This document shows positions 34,511 through 47,387 of a stretch of DNA of 64,000 nucleotides, piece by piece; position 1 is the stretch's first letter; each line of letters begins with the position of its first letter. The translations under genes were made by a program, and so were the position numbers. Below the pieces are notes generated by a model. The model had not been told where the DNA came from and ran no database searches. It worked only from the letters and a program-made list of their open reading frames with translations. The DNA is taken from assembly GCA_036365145.1 (NCBI GenBank), contig JAEOAD010000004.1:50557001-50621000 (forward strand), given 5' to 3'. The DNA comes from Orientallactaga sibirica. Lineage: Eukaryota; Chordata; Mammalia; Rodentia; Dipodidae.

Positions 34511-35927
34511 GGTGTTGCCTCTAAGGACTTGATGAAAGTTTAACCTTTTAGTCTGTCTTTCAGGATATAGGATGTTATGGTGCCATTTCCACTTGGGTCC
34601 AGTTTTGTGCCCCCCCTTATCTTCTCCTCCTGCCCCACCCTCCCTATTTTTTCCAATTGTATGAATTCCAGGACAGTCTAAGCTACAGTGAGCCTCTATC
34701 TTGATTTTCAGTCAAAGCCAAAAAATAAAAATAAAAACACATTTTTATGAGATTATCATTACCATGAATCTAATTAATATATGAAAGGACACTTTTATAA
34801 AAATATAAATTCCATACCAAGTGCCTCATGATTACAGATGCAAAAGCTTTCAGCAAATGTTAGTAAATGAAATTCACTGTGCAAAAAAGGAAAGCACGCC
34901 ATTAATAAGTGGGTCTATTTGACAATTTCAAGATGGTGTGTTTCAGTAAAGCAATTTGTGTTACACTCCACTCCCTTTACACACAACAATCACTTGAATT
35001 CTGAACCATTCACAGATTTTTCTTCCTTATTTTTCCAACTTAATTTTGCCTATTATCATAATTTTCTTTCCCTTGACTTCCAAGGCATCCTAACCCCACC
35101 CTAGGAGATTCTATTAACCACAATTCCAGATTTCCCTGAATGAACACTGAGGTGCCTGGAGGGAACTGTGATGGACATGCCATCCTTCCTAATGGGTCAG
35201 CTTCTGACTTCTTAAGATTCTTTATGAAGTTTGCTTCCATATTACTTTAACAGCCTTTTCTAATGGGAACTGTGCAAGCTCTTACATCCATTGAAATTTA
35301 CATTAGGACGGAAATACATTAAATATTAAATGTGACCAAGCTAGTCACATTGACTTAAGCAAGAATACATAGAAAATAGATCCTGAAATTAAAGCTTAAT
35401 GTGCCTGAATTTTACTGGTGATTCCAAGCTCATGGGAGCAAGTCTAGGGGATTAAAATCACCAGGAAAGCATGAGAAATAAACCTTCAGGTACTCATACA
35501 CGTGCAAAACCAAGGTGGCCACAGCTATGTTGCAAGAGTGACTTGCTTTTGTGTCTCTGAGTGTTCTCACAGAAGTTCTGTGGAATTACTGCACTACAAA
35601 TAGTTCAAACTGGGGTGAAGCAGTGTGAATCTATCTCAGCTACCCCTGGATACGTCAGAAGTCACTTCCTGTTTTGTCCCAGGAGAGCAACAATCCTGCA
35701 TAAGTTGGTGATTAGTCTGACTGTTTCAGTTCTAGACAGTGAAGCCGTATATGGCACATACTGCTGCTGGGAACTTTCTCAGGGGCACAAAGATGTGACT
35801 ATCTTATACTGGGCTGCAGAGGAGGAAAAGGCTAGAGAGAGTTGGTGGACGAACAGAAGCTGGGGCCAAATAATTGGTTTAGAAAATACAAGTGAGATAG
35901 GGAACACCTGAAGTGACAGCCACTGGA
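34511..35927. other. Mostly unique sequence
   Basis: A short B1-like fragment ('gaattccaggacagtctaag', about 34,667) is the only repeat hint. A 116-codon frame at 35,561-35,911 starts from GTG and has no recognised family. Confidence 0.35.
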
Positions 35928-36050
35928 GCTAGGTAGAGCTTGGTGCCACACATCTGTAACCCCAGACCTCAGAAGGCTGTGCCAGAAGGTTCTCAAGTTC
36001 AAGGCCAGTCTGGACTGCATAGTGAGATCCTGTCTAGTAAAAATTTAAAA
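35928..36050 (+). mobile_element. B1-related SINE, old
   Basis: 'agagcttggtgccacacatc', 'gtaaccccagacctcagaag', 'gttcaaggccagtctggact' and 'agtgagatcctgtct' are a diverged B1/ID-B1 body. Confidence 0.65.
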
Positions 36051-39000
36051 AGTCATAAACTGAAGTGCAAAACATATTAATATAGCCACCCTACCTCTAA
36101 AACTATGGAAATATATTAGATATTTATAGTCTTGTTATCAGTGAAGAAAGTGTGAAGTTATTTTCAGATTTTGAATTCCATACTTAAGAACACTTAGAAT
36201 AACACGCTACCTTTAAAATACATATGCCATAGTACTACCCTTTTAATGTTTGGTGTCTGCCTTCACCCATCCTCAACATAGGAATTATTTTTAAAGAAGA
36301 CAGAAATTCTGAATTTGTTAGCAAGGACCATGTTTATGCTAACCTTTATCAAAATCTTTACCCAAACACATTTTTGTTTCTTGTTTTTATAATACTTGCA
36401 TACACTCATTGATTTCTTAGTATTATTTGAACTTTTGATACATTATAAAAAATTAATTCAGTGATTGATACTGGATTCCTTTTACATGGTTACAAAAGTA
36501 TTTTCTGCAAAATCAATTCAGAAATCAGACAAGTAAAGAGTGAGTGCGTAAGCAACAAAAATGATCAACACACAAGTTGGTTTTATAAGTTGTTTCAACA
36601 CTGGTCTTTTACATCGAAGTTGCAGCAATGCCGGACTCTATGTAATTGGCATAAGGAATGTCTTTTTCCTTCTGGCGCCTCATTTAATCATATTTAGGAA
36701 ATGGACTCAATTTGACTTGCCACTCATGGCTCTCAAGAAGGCATGGAAGGAGTTCTTTTCAACACTCTCCACTCTGCATTCCCAGTGGGCCTGTGAAGAG
36801 TGATGTCTTCTTCCGACTCTTGGCAGAAGATTTTAAAATGTCAATGCTTGGCCAAAGCAGCTACATTAGGAAAAGTGATTATTTGGAAGAGTCCCTCAGA
36901 GGTGCTTGGCTTGGCTTGGCTGGTGCTGGACAGCGATGCCTGATGCAGGATGTGGCTTGTAGGGGGAGGGAGAATAAAGAACTAAAAAGCTACTTCCTCC
37001 AACTGCTAGCAAACAAATAGCTCAAGCTCATATGCATGAAATCCCTTTGTTATTTTAATCATTCTGTGTTGAACGGCACAGCACTGTTCTTAGTGTGTTT
37101 AAGTTTCTGACTTCTACTGTAGTAAGACATAAATCATTGGCCCCTTACTGCCTGAGTACCATACAGTTTTGCTAAATTCTTTAGACTATTGAAATGCAAA
37201 CTGTAGCCAAGTGATGGCCTTAAGCTTCGAATGTAAAGGTTGGTGGGTTACCTTGTTAGCCCATGTTAGAAGCATGGGCTCTAGAGTCTGTTTGACACAT
37301 GTTACCACAAATGATGGGATAAGAATGCCTTTTCCTCAGGAGATTTTACTTTAGCAGATAACATATGCTCCCCAGTAGTGTCAACAACAACTTTCAAACC
37401 AAAGTCCAGACATTCAGTATTTTTATTTCTTGTGAGCAGCCTTTGAATACATTCATTTCTCTTGTAAGAGTCCCCTGGGTGATTGAGCTGACTGGATTTC
37501 GAAACTATGTAATTGGAAAGGCATTGTTGGAAAAAAAAAAAGTAAGAATGCATCTTCCTGAGATCAGAGGCCTAGTTTTTATGGCCTAAGATACTTTCCA
37601 GCAAATGGGAAAGGAATGAGTTCCTTCTAGTTCAGTAGTGCTAAATGTCTGCCAAGCATAAGCTGAATTGTTTATTAGTAAATAAGACTCGTGTCATTGT
37701 CAAGAGTCCTTGAAAGTTCAAACCAAGTGAAGACAATTTAGATCTAAGATGAAAATGGAATGCCGGAACTAGGTGAGGACTGAGGAAAGAATCCAAGAAT
37801 TTAGGTTAGCAAACATAAGCCAATAGCCTTTGAGAGAACAACTCACTGTATTATTCCCATACTCCATTACACCTCTGGTTTAGTAACTCTCCATAGCGTG
37901 AGCACCTACCATAGATTTTAGCTTGAGTTTGAATATGTATTGTATGTGATGTTAATGATAAAAACATTTAAATGGTAAGTGAGATTTTTAAAGACTTGAT
38001 TTTAGACAAAATGGTGCCATTATTATCCAGGTACAACAGTGAGTTCTCAGGCAGTAACACTCTTCAGTTTCAAGGTCCCCAAGACTTAGAAACTGCTAGA
38101 GCGCGCATGTACACACACACACACACACACACATTTTACTTTATCTTCATCGTCTGAATGCATTTTTTCAGTTTTTCTTCCTTGCTTAGCGATTATTGGA
38201 AATCATTATCATTGCAGCAAGACCACTTTTTGTACCATTACAAACCCCGGCATTCATTCTTAATGACTCAGTGTGGAAGCCAAAATGCAATTATCATCGA
38301 TTATGTGTAGAAAGTTCTTTTTGTTACAGTTAGAGCATTGTAGCAGTTTTAAGATTTGAAATTTTAGCGGTCTAAGAGATAAATTCTCAATTATTAGTGA
38401 AATACAAAATATGAATTTTCTAAAGTGAGTTTTTTTTAAATAAGATTTGGAACTATGTCTAATTCTGTCTCAAAATATGTTGTGCTCCGCATTCCACCCT
38501 GCTTAAGCTTCATAACAAAGCATTTTACATACTCCTTCCCAGAGTTTAGCAAAGATTTTCTTGCATTTTGAATTCTCAAAATTTATCTTATTGAAACAAA
38601 GTTTGAGCATTGATTTAACATAACTTCATTTTAGTCTGCTTGGAATTTCAAAATGTGTTTCTTTCCCTGAAGCACTTTGGTGCTATTATTCTTGTTGAAG
38701 TGAGTTTTAAACAGTCTAATATCCATGCTTTTATTTCTTACTAAAGTGGTTTTAAACAATCTAATGTCCTCCATATCAACTTACATATTTCCATCTCTTT
38801 CCTTACCTTTCCCCATGACTGCATTAGGCAAAGTTTAAGTATTTGATTAGGAAGAGAACCACTCTAAAGAGTCCTTCCTTGTTTGTGTGTTTTTTTTTTA
38901 ATTTTTTAACAAATATGGCTTCTAGAAATATAACTCTCTTACTCTGTGTCTTATGATAAAGTTTCTTTAGTTTTTTTTTTTTTTTTTTTTTCTTTTTGCT

Positions 39001-39270
39001 GAGTGCTGAGTGATCACTTTTGGAGTTCATCTGAATCATCCACAAGGCATCATGTCTGTTATAGTAATGCTAGACCCCACATCACTGCAAGTCATCTTTA
39101 ACTGCATCGTGTCTTAGACTAGCACAGGTGGTTGCCTTGTGCCTGGAACAATACAAGATACAAAGTAGGTACTTAGCTAATATGTACACATAGAAGTAAC
39201 AATGAAAACTAGCTGCTGTGTCATTGGGGAATTAAAGTAGAACAGGAATTAAAAGGTAAAAGGTAAATGT
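36051..39270. other. Repeat-poor unique block
   Basis: More than 3 kb with only a CA microsatellite (38,112-38,133), a T tract (38,971-38,992) and a 21-bp imperfect direct repeat ('gttttaaacagtctaatatc' at 38,704; 'gttttaaacaatctaatgtc' at 38,749). No exon recognised. Low transposon content makes it a candidate for conserved non-coding DNA, to be tested by alignment. Confidence 0.45.
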
Positions 39271-39482
39271 GGGCTGGAGAGATTGATAAGTGGTTAAGGT
39301 GCTTGCCTGCAAAGTCTATCTCAGTTCAATTCCCCAGTACCCAAGGAAAGCAAGAGGCACAATGTAGTGCATGCATCTGGAGTTCATGCAGCAGCTGGAG
39401 ACCGTGGAATGCACATTCTCTCTGTCTGCCTCTCTTCTTTCTAGATCTCTTTGCTTGAAAATAAATAAATAAATACATTTTT
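39271..39482 (+). mobile_element. B2-like SINE
   Basis: 'gggctggagagattgataag', 'ttgcctgcaaagtctatctc', 'tgcatctggagttcatgcag', CT run and 'aaataaataaataaata'. Near-matching flanks 'aaaaggtaaatgt' and 'aaaagataaatct' suggest an aged target duplication. Confidence 0.85.
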
Positions 39483-39666
39483 AAAAGATAAATCTAATAT
39501 TTTTATAACATGTAACAGATTTATCATTGGATCTCTTCTAACTGAAATGTCACTTATGAAATACTTCAATTGTGCAATAAGACAAAGTAGATACAACTCA
39601 GAATTTTAGGTTTTGAAATTCCTTCTGCTATAATTTGGGAAAAAAGACAAATCAAATAGATGTACA

Positions 39667-39901
39667 AATTTTTTTTTAAAAAAATTTATTCAAGAAACAG
39701 AGAGAGAGAGAGTGGCAGAAATAGAGATAGAGAGAGAAAGCGAGAGAGAGAATGGGAATTCCAGGGCCTCCACCACTGCAAATGAACTCCAGATACATGT
39801 GCCTCCTTGTGCATCTGGCTTATGTGGGTCCTGGGGAATTGAACCTAGGTCCTTTGGCTTTGCAGGCCAGTGCCTAAATGGCTAAGCCATTTCCCCAGCC
39901 C
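39667..39901 (-). mobile_element. B2-like SINE, 10-bp target duplication
   Basis: T/A-rich end, GA run, 'ccagggcctccaccactgca', 'gtgcatctggcttatgtggg', 'aagccatttccccagccc'. Perfect 'tagatgtaca' at 39,657-39,666 and 39,902-39,911. Confidence 0.9.
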
Positions 39902-39934
39902 TAGATGTACACACTTTCAAAGATACACTTTTAT

Positions 39935-40285
39935 AAAGTGAATATGGTTGCTAATCTTACATGTCAAGTGGGTTGGTCTTATGGGGTGCCCAGATATTTG
40001 GTTAAAACATTATTCTAGATGTGTCTGTGAGGGTGTTTTTGGATGAGACTAACATTTGGATGTGCAGACTGACAAAGCAGATGGCCCTCCTGAACAAGGA
40101 ACCCTCATCCAAATGTGGAAAGCTGAGCAAGAATTCTTCCTGAGAATAGAACAAAGAGATGGACACCTTCTGAGACATTGCTCATCTCCTTTCTTCGGAT
40201 TGGATTCAGATGGGAAGTACATCATCTACTTCCCCTGGCCTCTATTTAACCAAGTGATGATAGACTGAGCAGCAGCCTTCCTGAG
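39935..40285 (+). mobile_element. Old mammalian interspersed repeat
   Basis: 'ggttgctaatcttacatgtc', 'gatgtgtctgtgagggtgtt', 'tggatgagactaacatttgg' are the ordered start of a common mammalian repeat with the 'gtcaacttgat...tgtctgtgagggtgtt' signature. Family not assigned. It carries a 70-codon frame with no domain. Confidence 0.45.
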
Positions 40286-40455
40286 AGAAGAGAGAAGTTG
40301 GAAAAGGAAGAGAGGTGGGGAGGGAAGGGGAAGAAAGTAACAGAAATGGAAGGAAAGAATAAAAGAGCTGATAGAGACTTTTTTGTCTGCTTGTTTGCTT
40401 TTTTCCCCTCCTTTTTCTCCTCCTCCTCCTCCTCCTCCTCCTCATTCTTCTTCTT
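40286..40455 (+). repeat. Purine-rich tract and TCC microsatellite
   Basis: GA-rich sequence from 40,286 to 40,375, then about nine TCC units (40,416-40,442) and TTC units. Poly-Ser, poly-Arg or poly-Phe translations here are artefacts. Confidence 0.85.
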
Positions 40456-40459
40456 CTTT

Positions 40460-40668
40460 TTCTTTTTGATACAGCATCTAGTTCAAGTTGGCCTTGAACT
40501 CAACTTCTTCTGCTTCAACAGTTTCCCTAGGTCTAGAATTATAAGTATGTGCCACCATGCCACTCTTTATTAATAAGTGTTCTTTTTGTTCAGTGTTGCG
40601 CATTAAACCCAGAGCCTTGTTCATGCTAGAGAAATGTCCTCCCATGAAGCTACATCTATAGCCCCAGA
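40460..40668 (-). mobile_element. ID-B1 (B4-like) composite SINE
   Basis: The plus strand reads B1 complement ('gttggccttgaactcaactt', 'gtgccaccatgccactc') followed by ID complement ('cagagccttgttcatgctag', 'agctacatctatagccccag'). On the minus strand this is an ID head fused to a B1, the B4 architecture. Confidence 0.65.
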
Positions 40669-40891
40669 CTATTAAATTTAGACTGGAATAATTTCAAATA
40701 TACTAATTGAATAAGCACAAAATGCTAAGTACAGTAATTAATCCTTAATAAGTTACAGCTAGGATTCAAATTTTGGCTCTCATTTCTCAGCCAAAATTCT
40801 GTGCAACACACTCTTGGTGCAGGAAAAAAGGCTTGACTAAACCTCTGTGGGAGTGGGAGGATGACTTGGTAGCATGCAAAGCTACATTTGA

Positions 40892-40905
40892 ACACCAGGG
40901 GGCAG
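40892..40905 (+). promoter_or_regulatory. Candidate CTCF site outside repeats
   Basis: 'acaccagggggcag' agrees with the CTCF core (CCASYAGRKGGCRS) at all but the first base. It lies in non-repeat sequence. Sequence match only; occupancy is unknown. Confidence 0.4.
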
Positions 40906-40909
40906 CAGG

Positions 40910-41885
40910 GTATTTTCTTATCTATAATACAACTTAAACGAATTTTTGCTCAGGGGGAAAAAAAAAAAAACCTTATGTTGAAACTTTCAATCAGTTACAA
41001 TTAACGACTGTGTACTATATGCAAAAATTTGAAGGGTGTGTTGAGGATATTCATTCATAAAATAATTTCCCTAGGTTTTAGGCATTTCAACTGCAGTGAG
41101 TTCAGTTTCGCTTGCTATAAATGCTCAGTATCTACATTTGGTTGCTAATTACTGCATTAGTCAGACACGTTTGGAGCATTTCCATAATTACAAAATGTTC
41201 TTTTAAAAACCACAGAATAAATGCTAAAATAAAAGCCAATCTTCCGAAAAGAAGTGCCACTGAAAGTGTGTCAGCAATCACAAAGAAAAAGATTCAAGGA
41301 AGAAATAATAAATACAACAGAGGAATAGCCTGCAGAGTTTCTTTTATGCTTTATACAAGTTCTCCTGACTTTTTGGAATTCAATCAGACTATCACGGTTT
41401 TTCCAAGGGCAAAGATACATTTAGAAAATGAAGTCTTGGATATTAAGATATGATCATGCATATCAATTAATTAGCATAGAGACATTTCTAATTTTTCAGC
41501 ATAAGCTGTATGACATTTTTGAAAATAAAACTTAAAGAAAGTCTAACTAATATGGCACCTTTTATGACCTCAAGTCTTGCCTGTGTTCCCTGTGTGAGGC
41601 ATTTTCTTCAAGGACAATGTTCTTATTGATGGCCTTGGTAAAAACTTGTCTGGGGGAGCGAAAGTTAAAAGCCAATACTATAAGATGAAAGAGTCAGCAG
41701 GATGAAGTAAATGTCCCGCAGAAGGCATTTGCTTAAGAAGGTGGTAGACAAAAGAAAGAGGATGAGAGCCCACCAGAAGACCAAAAGTTTATTTCACTAC
41801 AGTGTCTAAGAATAAAACATTAGACTGGTTCACAAATTTCTACATTTGGGCATTTGTGTCTTTCTACATGTATAGCAATCTTATT
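40910..41885. other. Unique AT-rich block
   Basis: No repeat recognised. The 110-codon plus-strand frame at 41,121-41,453 starts inside AT-rich sequence and shows no known domain. Confidence 0.4.
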
Positions 41886-41888
41886 CAG

Positions 41889-42285
41889 TGTGGTAGTTTG
41901 AATATATGTACCCCAATATATTCAATGTTTTATTAGTTTATAGTTTGCATCTGCAATCACCTTGCTAGAGGCAATGTCACTGGGGGCTGGTCTTAAGGTG
42001 TGGTGATGGTTTGAGAGTCCATTGTAAAGATATGCAAAGTGTGCCTAGTAGGAATTCCTGAAGTTTGCTGTGGCTTTGGCTATAGTTTTGCTCTGTGTGC
42101 TGTGTGCATGGTTGGATTTTTTTTCTCTCTCTTGCCTGGTCCTGTGATAGCAGGCCCCTTCTCCTGCCATTATGGAACTTCCCCTGAATCTATAAGATTC
42201 AATAAATAATATCCCTTCCTCCATAACTGTGCCTGGTCTGGAAGTTCATCTCAGCGAACCTGAAGCTGTCCGCTACATTCAGCAA
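41889..42285 (+). mobile_element. URR1-like element, full-length-like
   Basis: Starts 'gtgtggtagtttgaatatat', contains 'gaggcaatgtcactgggggc', 'ggcccctTCTCCTGCC'-type text, 'aagattcaataaataatatc' and ends near 'tccgctacattcagc'. Third copy of this family in the window; family name from memory. Confidence 0.6.
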
Positions 42286-42289
42286 ACGG

Positions 42290-43972
42290 ATATAAAGTAG
42301 ATCGGTAGGGAGAAATATTGAATAATCACTAAGAAATACTGCAATAATGCTAATAAAGCTCCATATTTCATCTTGATTTCTCCCAGTTTTTTCATATATC
42401 ATTGTTAAGTATAACCTTTATGTATAAAATTATATCTGTATTAAACATCTACACACTGATTGTGTTAAGTATTTTTTTTCATAGTCTTACATATGCTTAC
42501 TCATACAAAGGCCAGAGCTCTTTAGAAAGACCAAGATGCAAGTCTAGTGATTTTAAAATATTTAGTACATTTGGGAGTCCTGCTTTTCTTTGCTACTCAT
42601 GATGCATAATTTATTTCCCACCTTCCTTCAGTGTATAAAAAGTCCTCATTGTACTTTACAGTAAGTGATCACAATACCTAGAAGCCAGTTTGGCTATAAT
42701 ATGGCACAATTTCTTTTACCTGTCCATCTCGATTTTATTTTAAATTAGATTTTGAAAGTTAATTTGTTATTATTGTCCTGTAATAAACCCTCAAAATACT
42801 AAACTATAACATTTATTAATTACCATATCAAAGACCTATTACCCCCTTTAATCTTTCCAGTACCTTTAGAGTTAGAGGCATTTTAGTGTTTTACAGGTGA
42901 CTTAATCCATGCAAAGCTTTGTGAGTTTCTAAAGTTTCACCATTTTAGCTCTTTACAACCCATCAACCAAAGTAAACAAGCACACATGTGCTTCTAAACA
43001 CTGAGACATGATGTCAAGAAAGAGGCATGTCATGACTCCTTGGGTATTACATTCTAGGAGTAACATATACGTTAAACAAAAAATAATACTCTTAGTAGTG
43101 TAACTACCATAAGTCGTATGAAAGCCCCTAACCTAAGTGTGCAAATAGGGGGCAGCAAAGAATTTTATGATTTTTTTAAATGAAGGATAAACAAGTGAAG
43201 GAAAAATAAAATGTGAGATGAAACAGCTTGAGATATTACTTAAGAAGTACTTGACTCACAAGTGATTGCTAATTCTTTGATACAATATGCTGAAAAAAAT
43301 CTGATTTACTCTGTGCTCATAAACATGTCAGGATGATGAATATAGATGATTAACAGTTTTTTTACCCTGGATGAAATTTCCTGTGCAAACTGCACCACTC
43401 GCCTCCTCATGGAACCTTTTAGTCCAAATTCACTATTGATACACTCAAAATGTATTCCCTGTCTCAGCTGAAAGATAGAAAGTAGTCTTTTGTTGGATAA
43501 TGTTCTATAAAATTATAATTATAAATCTATCCTAATTTTGGTGGCTTAAGAAGACAAAGCTACAATCAGGGTAAGAGGTGGAACATTTATGTATCTTCAT
43601 TTTGGTTGATAATTGTTGGAAAATTATGCTTTAATTTAATAAATATATTTTGTACTTTATTAAGATGAAATATAAGCATAATTGACAAAGTTCATCTGGT
43701 AGGACTTACATCAGATTCTCTCATCGTCTTGAATTCTGTTTCCAATAACCACCTTATACTATTTTATTTGTAATATTCTACCTGTTTTACAAGTAATATC
43801 CTACTGCTGTTCTCTCAGTACTTATCAAGTTTAATTGTTATCTCTGAACACTGCACCTATTTTACTCCTTTTCCATGCAAATATTCTGCCCATGTGACTG
43901 CAGGAAACTTTAAACTCAACTGCTGTGTTCATAATTATGGTAATTCAAGTCAAAGAGATACTTAGAATGATT
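42290..43972. other. Repeat-poor unique block
   Basis: About 1.7 kb with no mobile element recognised. It has a weaker CTCF-like match 'aaatagggggcagc' near 43,144. No coding-like frame. Confidence 0.4.
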
Positions 43973-43980
43973 TCCTTACA

Positions 43981-44201
43981 TATACATTTTAAAATATTAT
44001 TCATTTATTTATTTGTAAGCAGAGAGAGATAGAAGAGAGATCAACAGAGAAAATGGGTGTACCAGGGCCTCTAGCTACTGCAAATAAATTCCAGACACAT
44101 GTGCCACTTTGTGCATTTTGCTTTACGTGGGTCCTGGAAATTGAACCTGGACTCTTAGGCTTTGCAGGCAAGTGCCTTAACCACTAAGCAATGTCTCCAG
44201 C
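43981..44201 (-). mobile_element. B2-like SINE, 8-bp target duplication
   Basis: 'attcatttatttatttgtaa' tail, 'ccagggcctctagctactgc', 'cgtgggtcctggaaattgaa', 'agcaatgtctccagc'. 'tccttaca' flanks at 43,973-43,980 and 44,202-44,209. Confidence 0.88.
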
Positions 44202-44209
44202 TCCTTACA

Positions 44210-44850
44210 CCTGCATTTGATAAAATATTTGAAAAGTTACTAAATGTTTAATGCACATATAATATGTGATATCAACATGCTGCCCTACCTGTGTGCTTCC
44301 AGGACCTGGAACATATCTGCCACTTCCATTCCATCCCTAGTAAGTAGTTTTTGTTTCCTAGGTGGAGCCTGCTTATGGAGTGACAGACTCTTTGTTCTTC
44401 TGATGCTGGGCATCCAACTCAGCTTTGCACTTGCTTGAAAAGAAAGCACTCCTGCTCTGGCACTGAGCTGAATCCTCAGTCCCCAGGTATTTCTTTATAT
44501 CACTTCCTTCTTGTATATATCACATCTCTTAGTAATGTCTTAAGTAAGAATGCATGGGAGATTTTTAAGTGCATGCCAAATCAATTTTTGAGAACTCCCA
44601 TGTCTGAAAATGATTTGTGTTTTCTTGTGTTGATTGATAGCTTGATTCTATGCAGAATACTATATTGAAAATCATTTTTCTCTAGAAATCTGAACATACT
44701 TCTCCATTGTCCTGTGGATTCAAATGCTGGTGTTAGGACATCTGGTCTTATTTGTAGCCAAATCCCTTACTCTTGTCTTAATCTACAGGTTTTATTAAAA
44801 TACCACTGGTTTTCACCAATGTGATTTCTCTTGTGCAGGATCCATTCGTT
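44210..44850. other. Unique sequence
   Basis: No element recognised with confidence. Confidence 0.3.
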
Positions 44851-44854
44851 TTTT

Positions 44855-45061
44855 AAGCTATTATTTATTTATTTATTTTTGCAAGCAGAAGCAGACAGAG
44901 AGAAGATGGGCTGGAGAGGGTAGAGAGACAGAGAGAATGGGCCTTTACCCACAGCACAGGAGACACATGTGCCACTTTGTGCATCTATCTGGATTCATGG
45001 AACCTGGGTCATTAAGCTTTGAACACAAGTTCCTTTAACTGCTGAGCAGTCACTCCAGCCC
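44855..45061 (-). mobile_element. B2-like SINE
   Basis: 'ttatttatttatttattttt' tail, 'acatgtgccactttgtgcat', 'agcagtcactccagccc'. The middle is diverged. Confidence 0.8.
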
Positions 45062-46377
45062 CATAGTTCCGGACCCATTCTCAAGCTCCACCTTATATCT
45101 TGTTTCCAATGTCCCTCTTTCTCTGTATTTCATAGGACCTCAACACCATGAAGAACACTTACTCATTGTTTTGTGTATATTCCTCTATCTGGCCTTGACT
45201 GACATGTTTGAAGAGGTTGATTTATACATATTCAATAAAAGACTCCTGGTGTACCTTTGATATCCATTACCTGCATCCTGAGGAAGAACATGGCATCCAC
45301 ATGTCTTACTACTGGCTATGTGAGCTTTTATTTAATTACATTGGTTCTTGGAGGCATATGTTATTATTATATTATTATTATATTATATATATTATTATTA
45401 CATGTTATTATTATATGTTGCTATGAATTCCTATCTTATTGCTAGATTCTTTGAGACCACACAAATACTGTTTCTAATCATGTTTCCATATACTTGTTTA
45501 GCATCCATCTGAGTCTTTTCTATACTAACAGCATATTTTCCTATTAGATAATGGACATTAGTTTTAGAAGTTTTATAATTGTAAAGGATTGAGGAGGCAA
45601 CCAAGAGTCACTTTATGTTCCCCTTCTGCTTGAGAACCTCATCCTGCTTATCTCATTATATTTCAATGTGATTTCCTAAGGCAGCTTATGGAAACTCCTG
45701 CTTTTTAGACTTTCTTTTTAATCGTTGATGGAAACATGTGCAGAAGGAGTTAATGCTTATTTCCTTAGAGAGCAACACTCCTATGTATTTGGTCTCTGCA
45801 CACACCTGCTACCAGGTACATGCAGTGACCAAAAACATAGGGTGTTGCTTTACAAGTCACTCTCATTAAAACAAATCCAGTTCTGTGAAATGTAACCCTC
45901 TCTAAAGAAACAAGCATTAATCCCTTCTGAGCACATTTGCACTAATGATGTAATTATTCATACAAGGCTCCACCTCATATATTATCCACCACCTCTCAGA
46001 ACTGCCATACCTGGGACCAGACTTGCAGCTCATGAACTATTCAGCCATATTACTTGTTAACTAATGTTTTGAAACCTTTGTTTAACCTTTCCCCAAAGAT
46101 CATGTTCCTTGTGTGTCAGCTCCTTACAACCGGCATCCTTCTCCCTACTTCTCTGAGTTGGCAGATTTTAAGCTCCATATAACAATGAAATCACTAGAAA
46201 AAAGAAACATTCCACATTGTCTCTTTAAAATAGGTATTATAAATTCATTGCATAGATATACTGCCTGTATACAACATTAATTATGAATTTAAACTTTCTT
46301 CTGACTTGTACTCTTTTTGCTTTTTCCAACACTACTTTGCAGTGCTGATGGCATTCCTCAAACAAACTGTGAGTCTT
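45062..46377. other. Unique sequence with ATT-rich tract
   Basis: An imperfect ATT/TTA run lies at 45,361-45,418. The remainder shows no recognised feature. Confidence 0.45.
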
Positions 46378-46580
46378 TAAAAAAATATATTATTTATTAA
46401 AGAGAAAGAGAAATAGGCACAGAGAGAGAATAGATTCACCAGGACCTCTAGCCACTGCTAACAAACTCCAGATGAATGCGCCACCTTGTGCATATGGCAT
46501 ACATGGGTACTGGGGAATCGAACCTGGGTCCTTAGGCTTTGCAGGCAAGTGCCTTAACCTCTATGTCATCTCTCCAGCAC
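46378..46580 (-). mobile_element. B2-like SINE
   Basis: 'ctctagccactgctaacaaa', 'gcgccaccttgtgcatatgg', 'ctggggaatcgaacctgggt', 'gtcatctctccagc'. Imperfect flanks 'caaactgtgagtcttt' and 'caacctatgactctt' look like an aged target duplication. Confidence 0.88.
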
Positions 46581-47169
46581 CCCCAACCTATGACTCTTGT
46601 TTGATGATCAGCAGGAAAAGAATTTATTCCTCTGTGTATTCATGGACATGTTAGAGGCTGGGGAAGCAATTCTTGTGGATTAGGGGTCTATGTACCAGGG
46701 AAGTCTGGTAATCAAACTTTCTTATTTTCTACACCAATGACAGTCTCATGGTCTCTACTCTATGGTATGGGTCAGGTACCTTAGAGAAGCACTTGGGAAA
46801 ATTCTCAGGGCTGAGTGTGACAAAGAGCAGAGCCAGGGAAGGAAACTTTGCATGTATGATAAAAAGCTTTTCTCAATGTTCCAGTTTAGAGTATAACCTT
46901 CATCCATCACTGAGATTATCAAACACTTTATAATGCAAATGTTCTAAAAATATAGTTTTCATTTTAAGTTTTCTATGAAGAGAGGTGACAGGGTAGGCTT
47001 GAATTGGATTCCAATGGCCTAAAGATTTTTTTCAGACAAGTTTCTGTTGTCAGCACCCATTCTAACCCAGCTGTACTGTGACTGGGTCTTTCAAAGACCT
47101 ATTCTCTCTGAAGAGATAATTAACTGCAATCTTAATAGTATTATTTTCCATGGATAAAAAAAAAAAAAA
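46581..47169. other. Unique sequence
   Basis: No element or exon recognised. Confidence 0.3.
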
Positions 47170-47181
47170 TGAACCATTTAT

Positions 47182-47336
47182 GAGCCGGGTGTGTTGGCGC
47201 ATACCTTTAATCCCAGCACTCGGGAGGCAGAGGTAGGAGGCTCGCCATAAGTTCGAGGCCACCCTGAGACTACATAGTTAATTCCAGGTCAGCCTGGGCC
47301 GGAGTGAGACCCTACCTCAAAAAAAAAAAAAAAAAT
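47182..47336 (+). mobile_element. B1 SINE, near full length, 12-bp target duplication
   Basis: 'gagccgggtgtgttggcgca', 'tttaatcccagcactcggga', 'gaggccaccctgagactaca', 'gagtgagaccctacctc' and A tail. Perfect 'tgaaccatttat' flanks at 47,170-47,181 and 47,337-47,348. The best-preserved B1 in the window. Confidence 0.95.
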
Positions 47337-47387
47337 TGAACCATTTATTATCTGCCATAGTACAGTTCCACTTCCTATATCATGTTT

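Noticed and set aside
35561..35911. 116-codon plus-strand frame
   Set aside because: It starts from GTG, shows no recognised family and has no exon-like borders.
38704..38769. 21-bp imperfect direct repeat
   Set aside because: Noted, but too short and too diverged to indicate more than a small local duplication.
40242..40573. Arg-rich, Ser-rich and Phe-rich frames
   Set aside because: Translations of the TCC/TTC microsatellite and purine tract.
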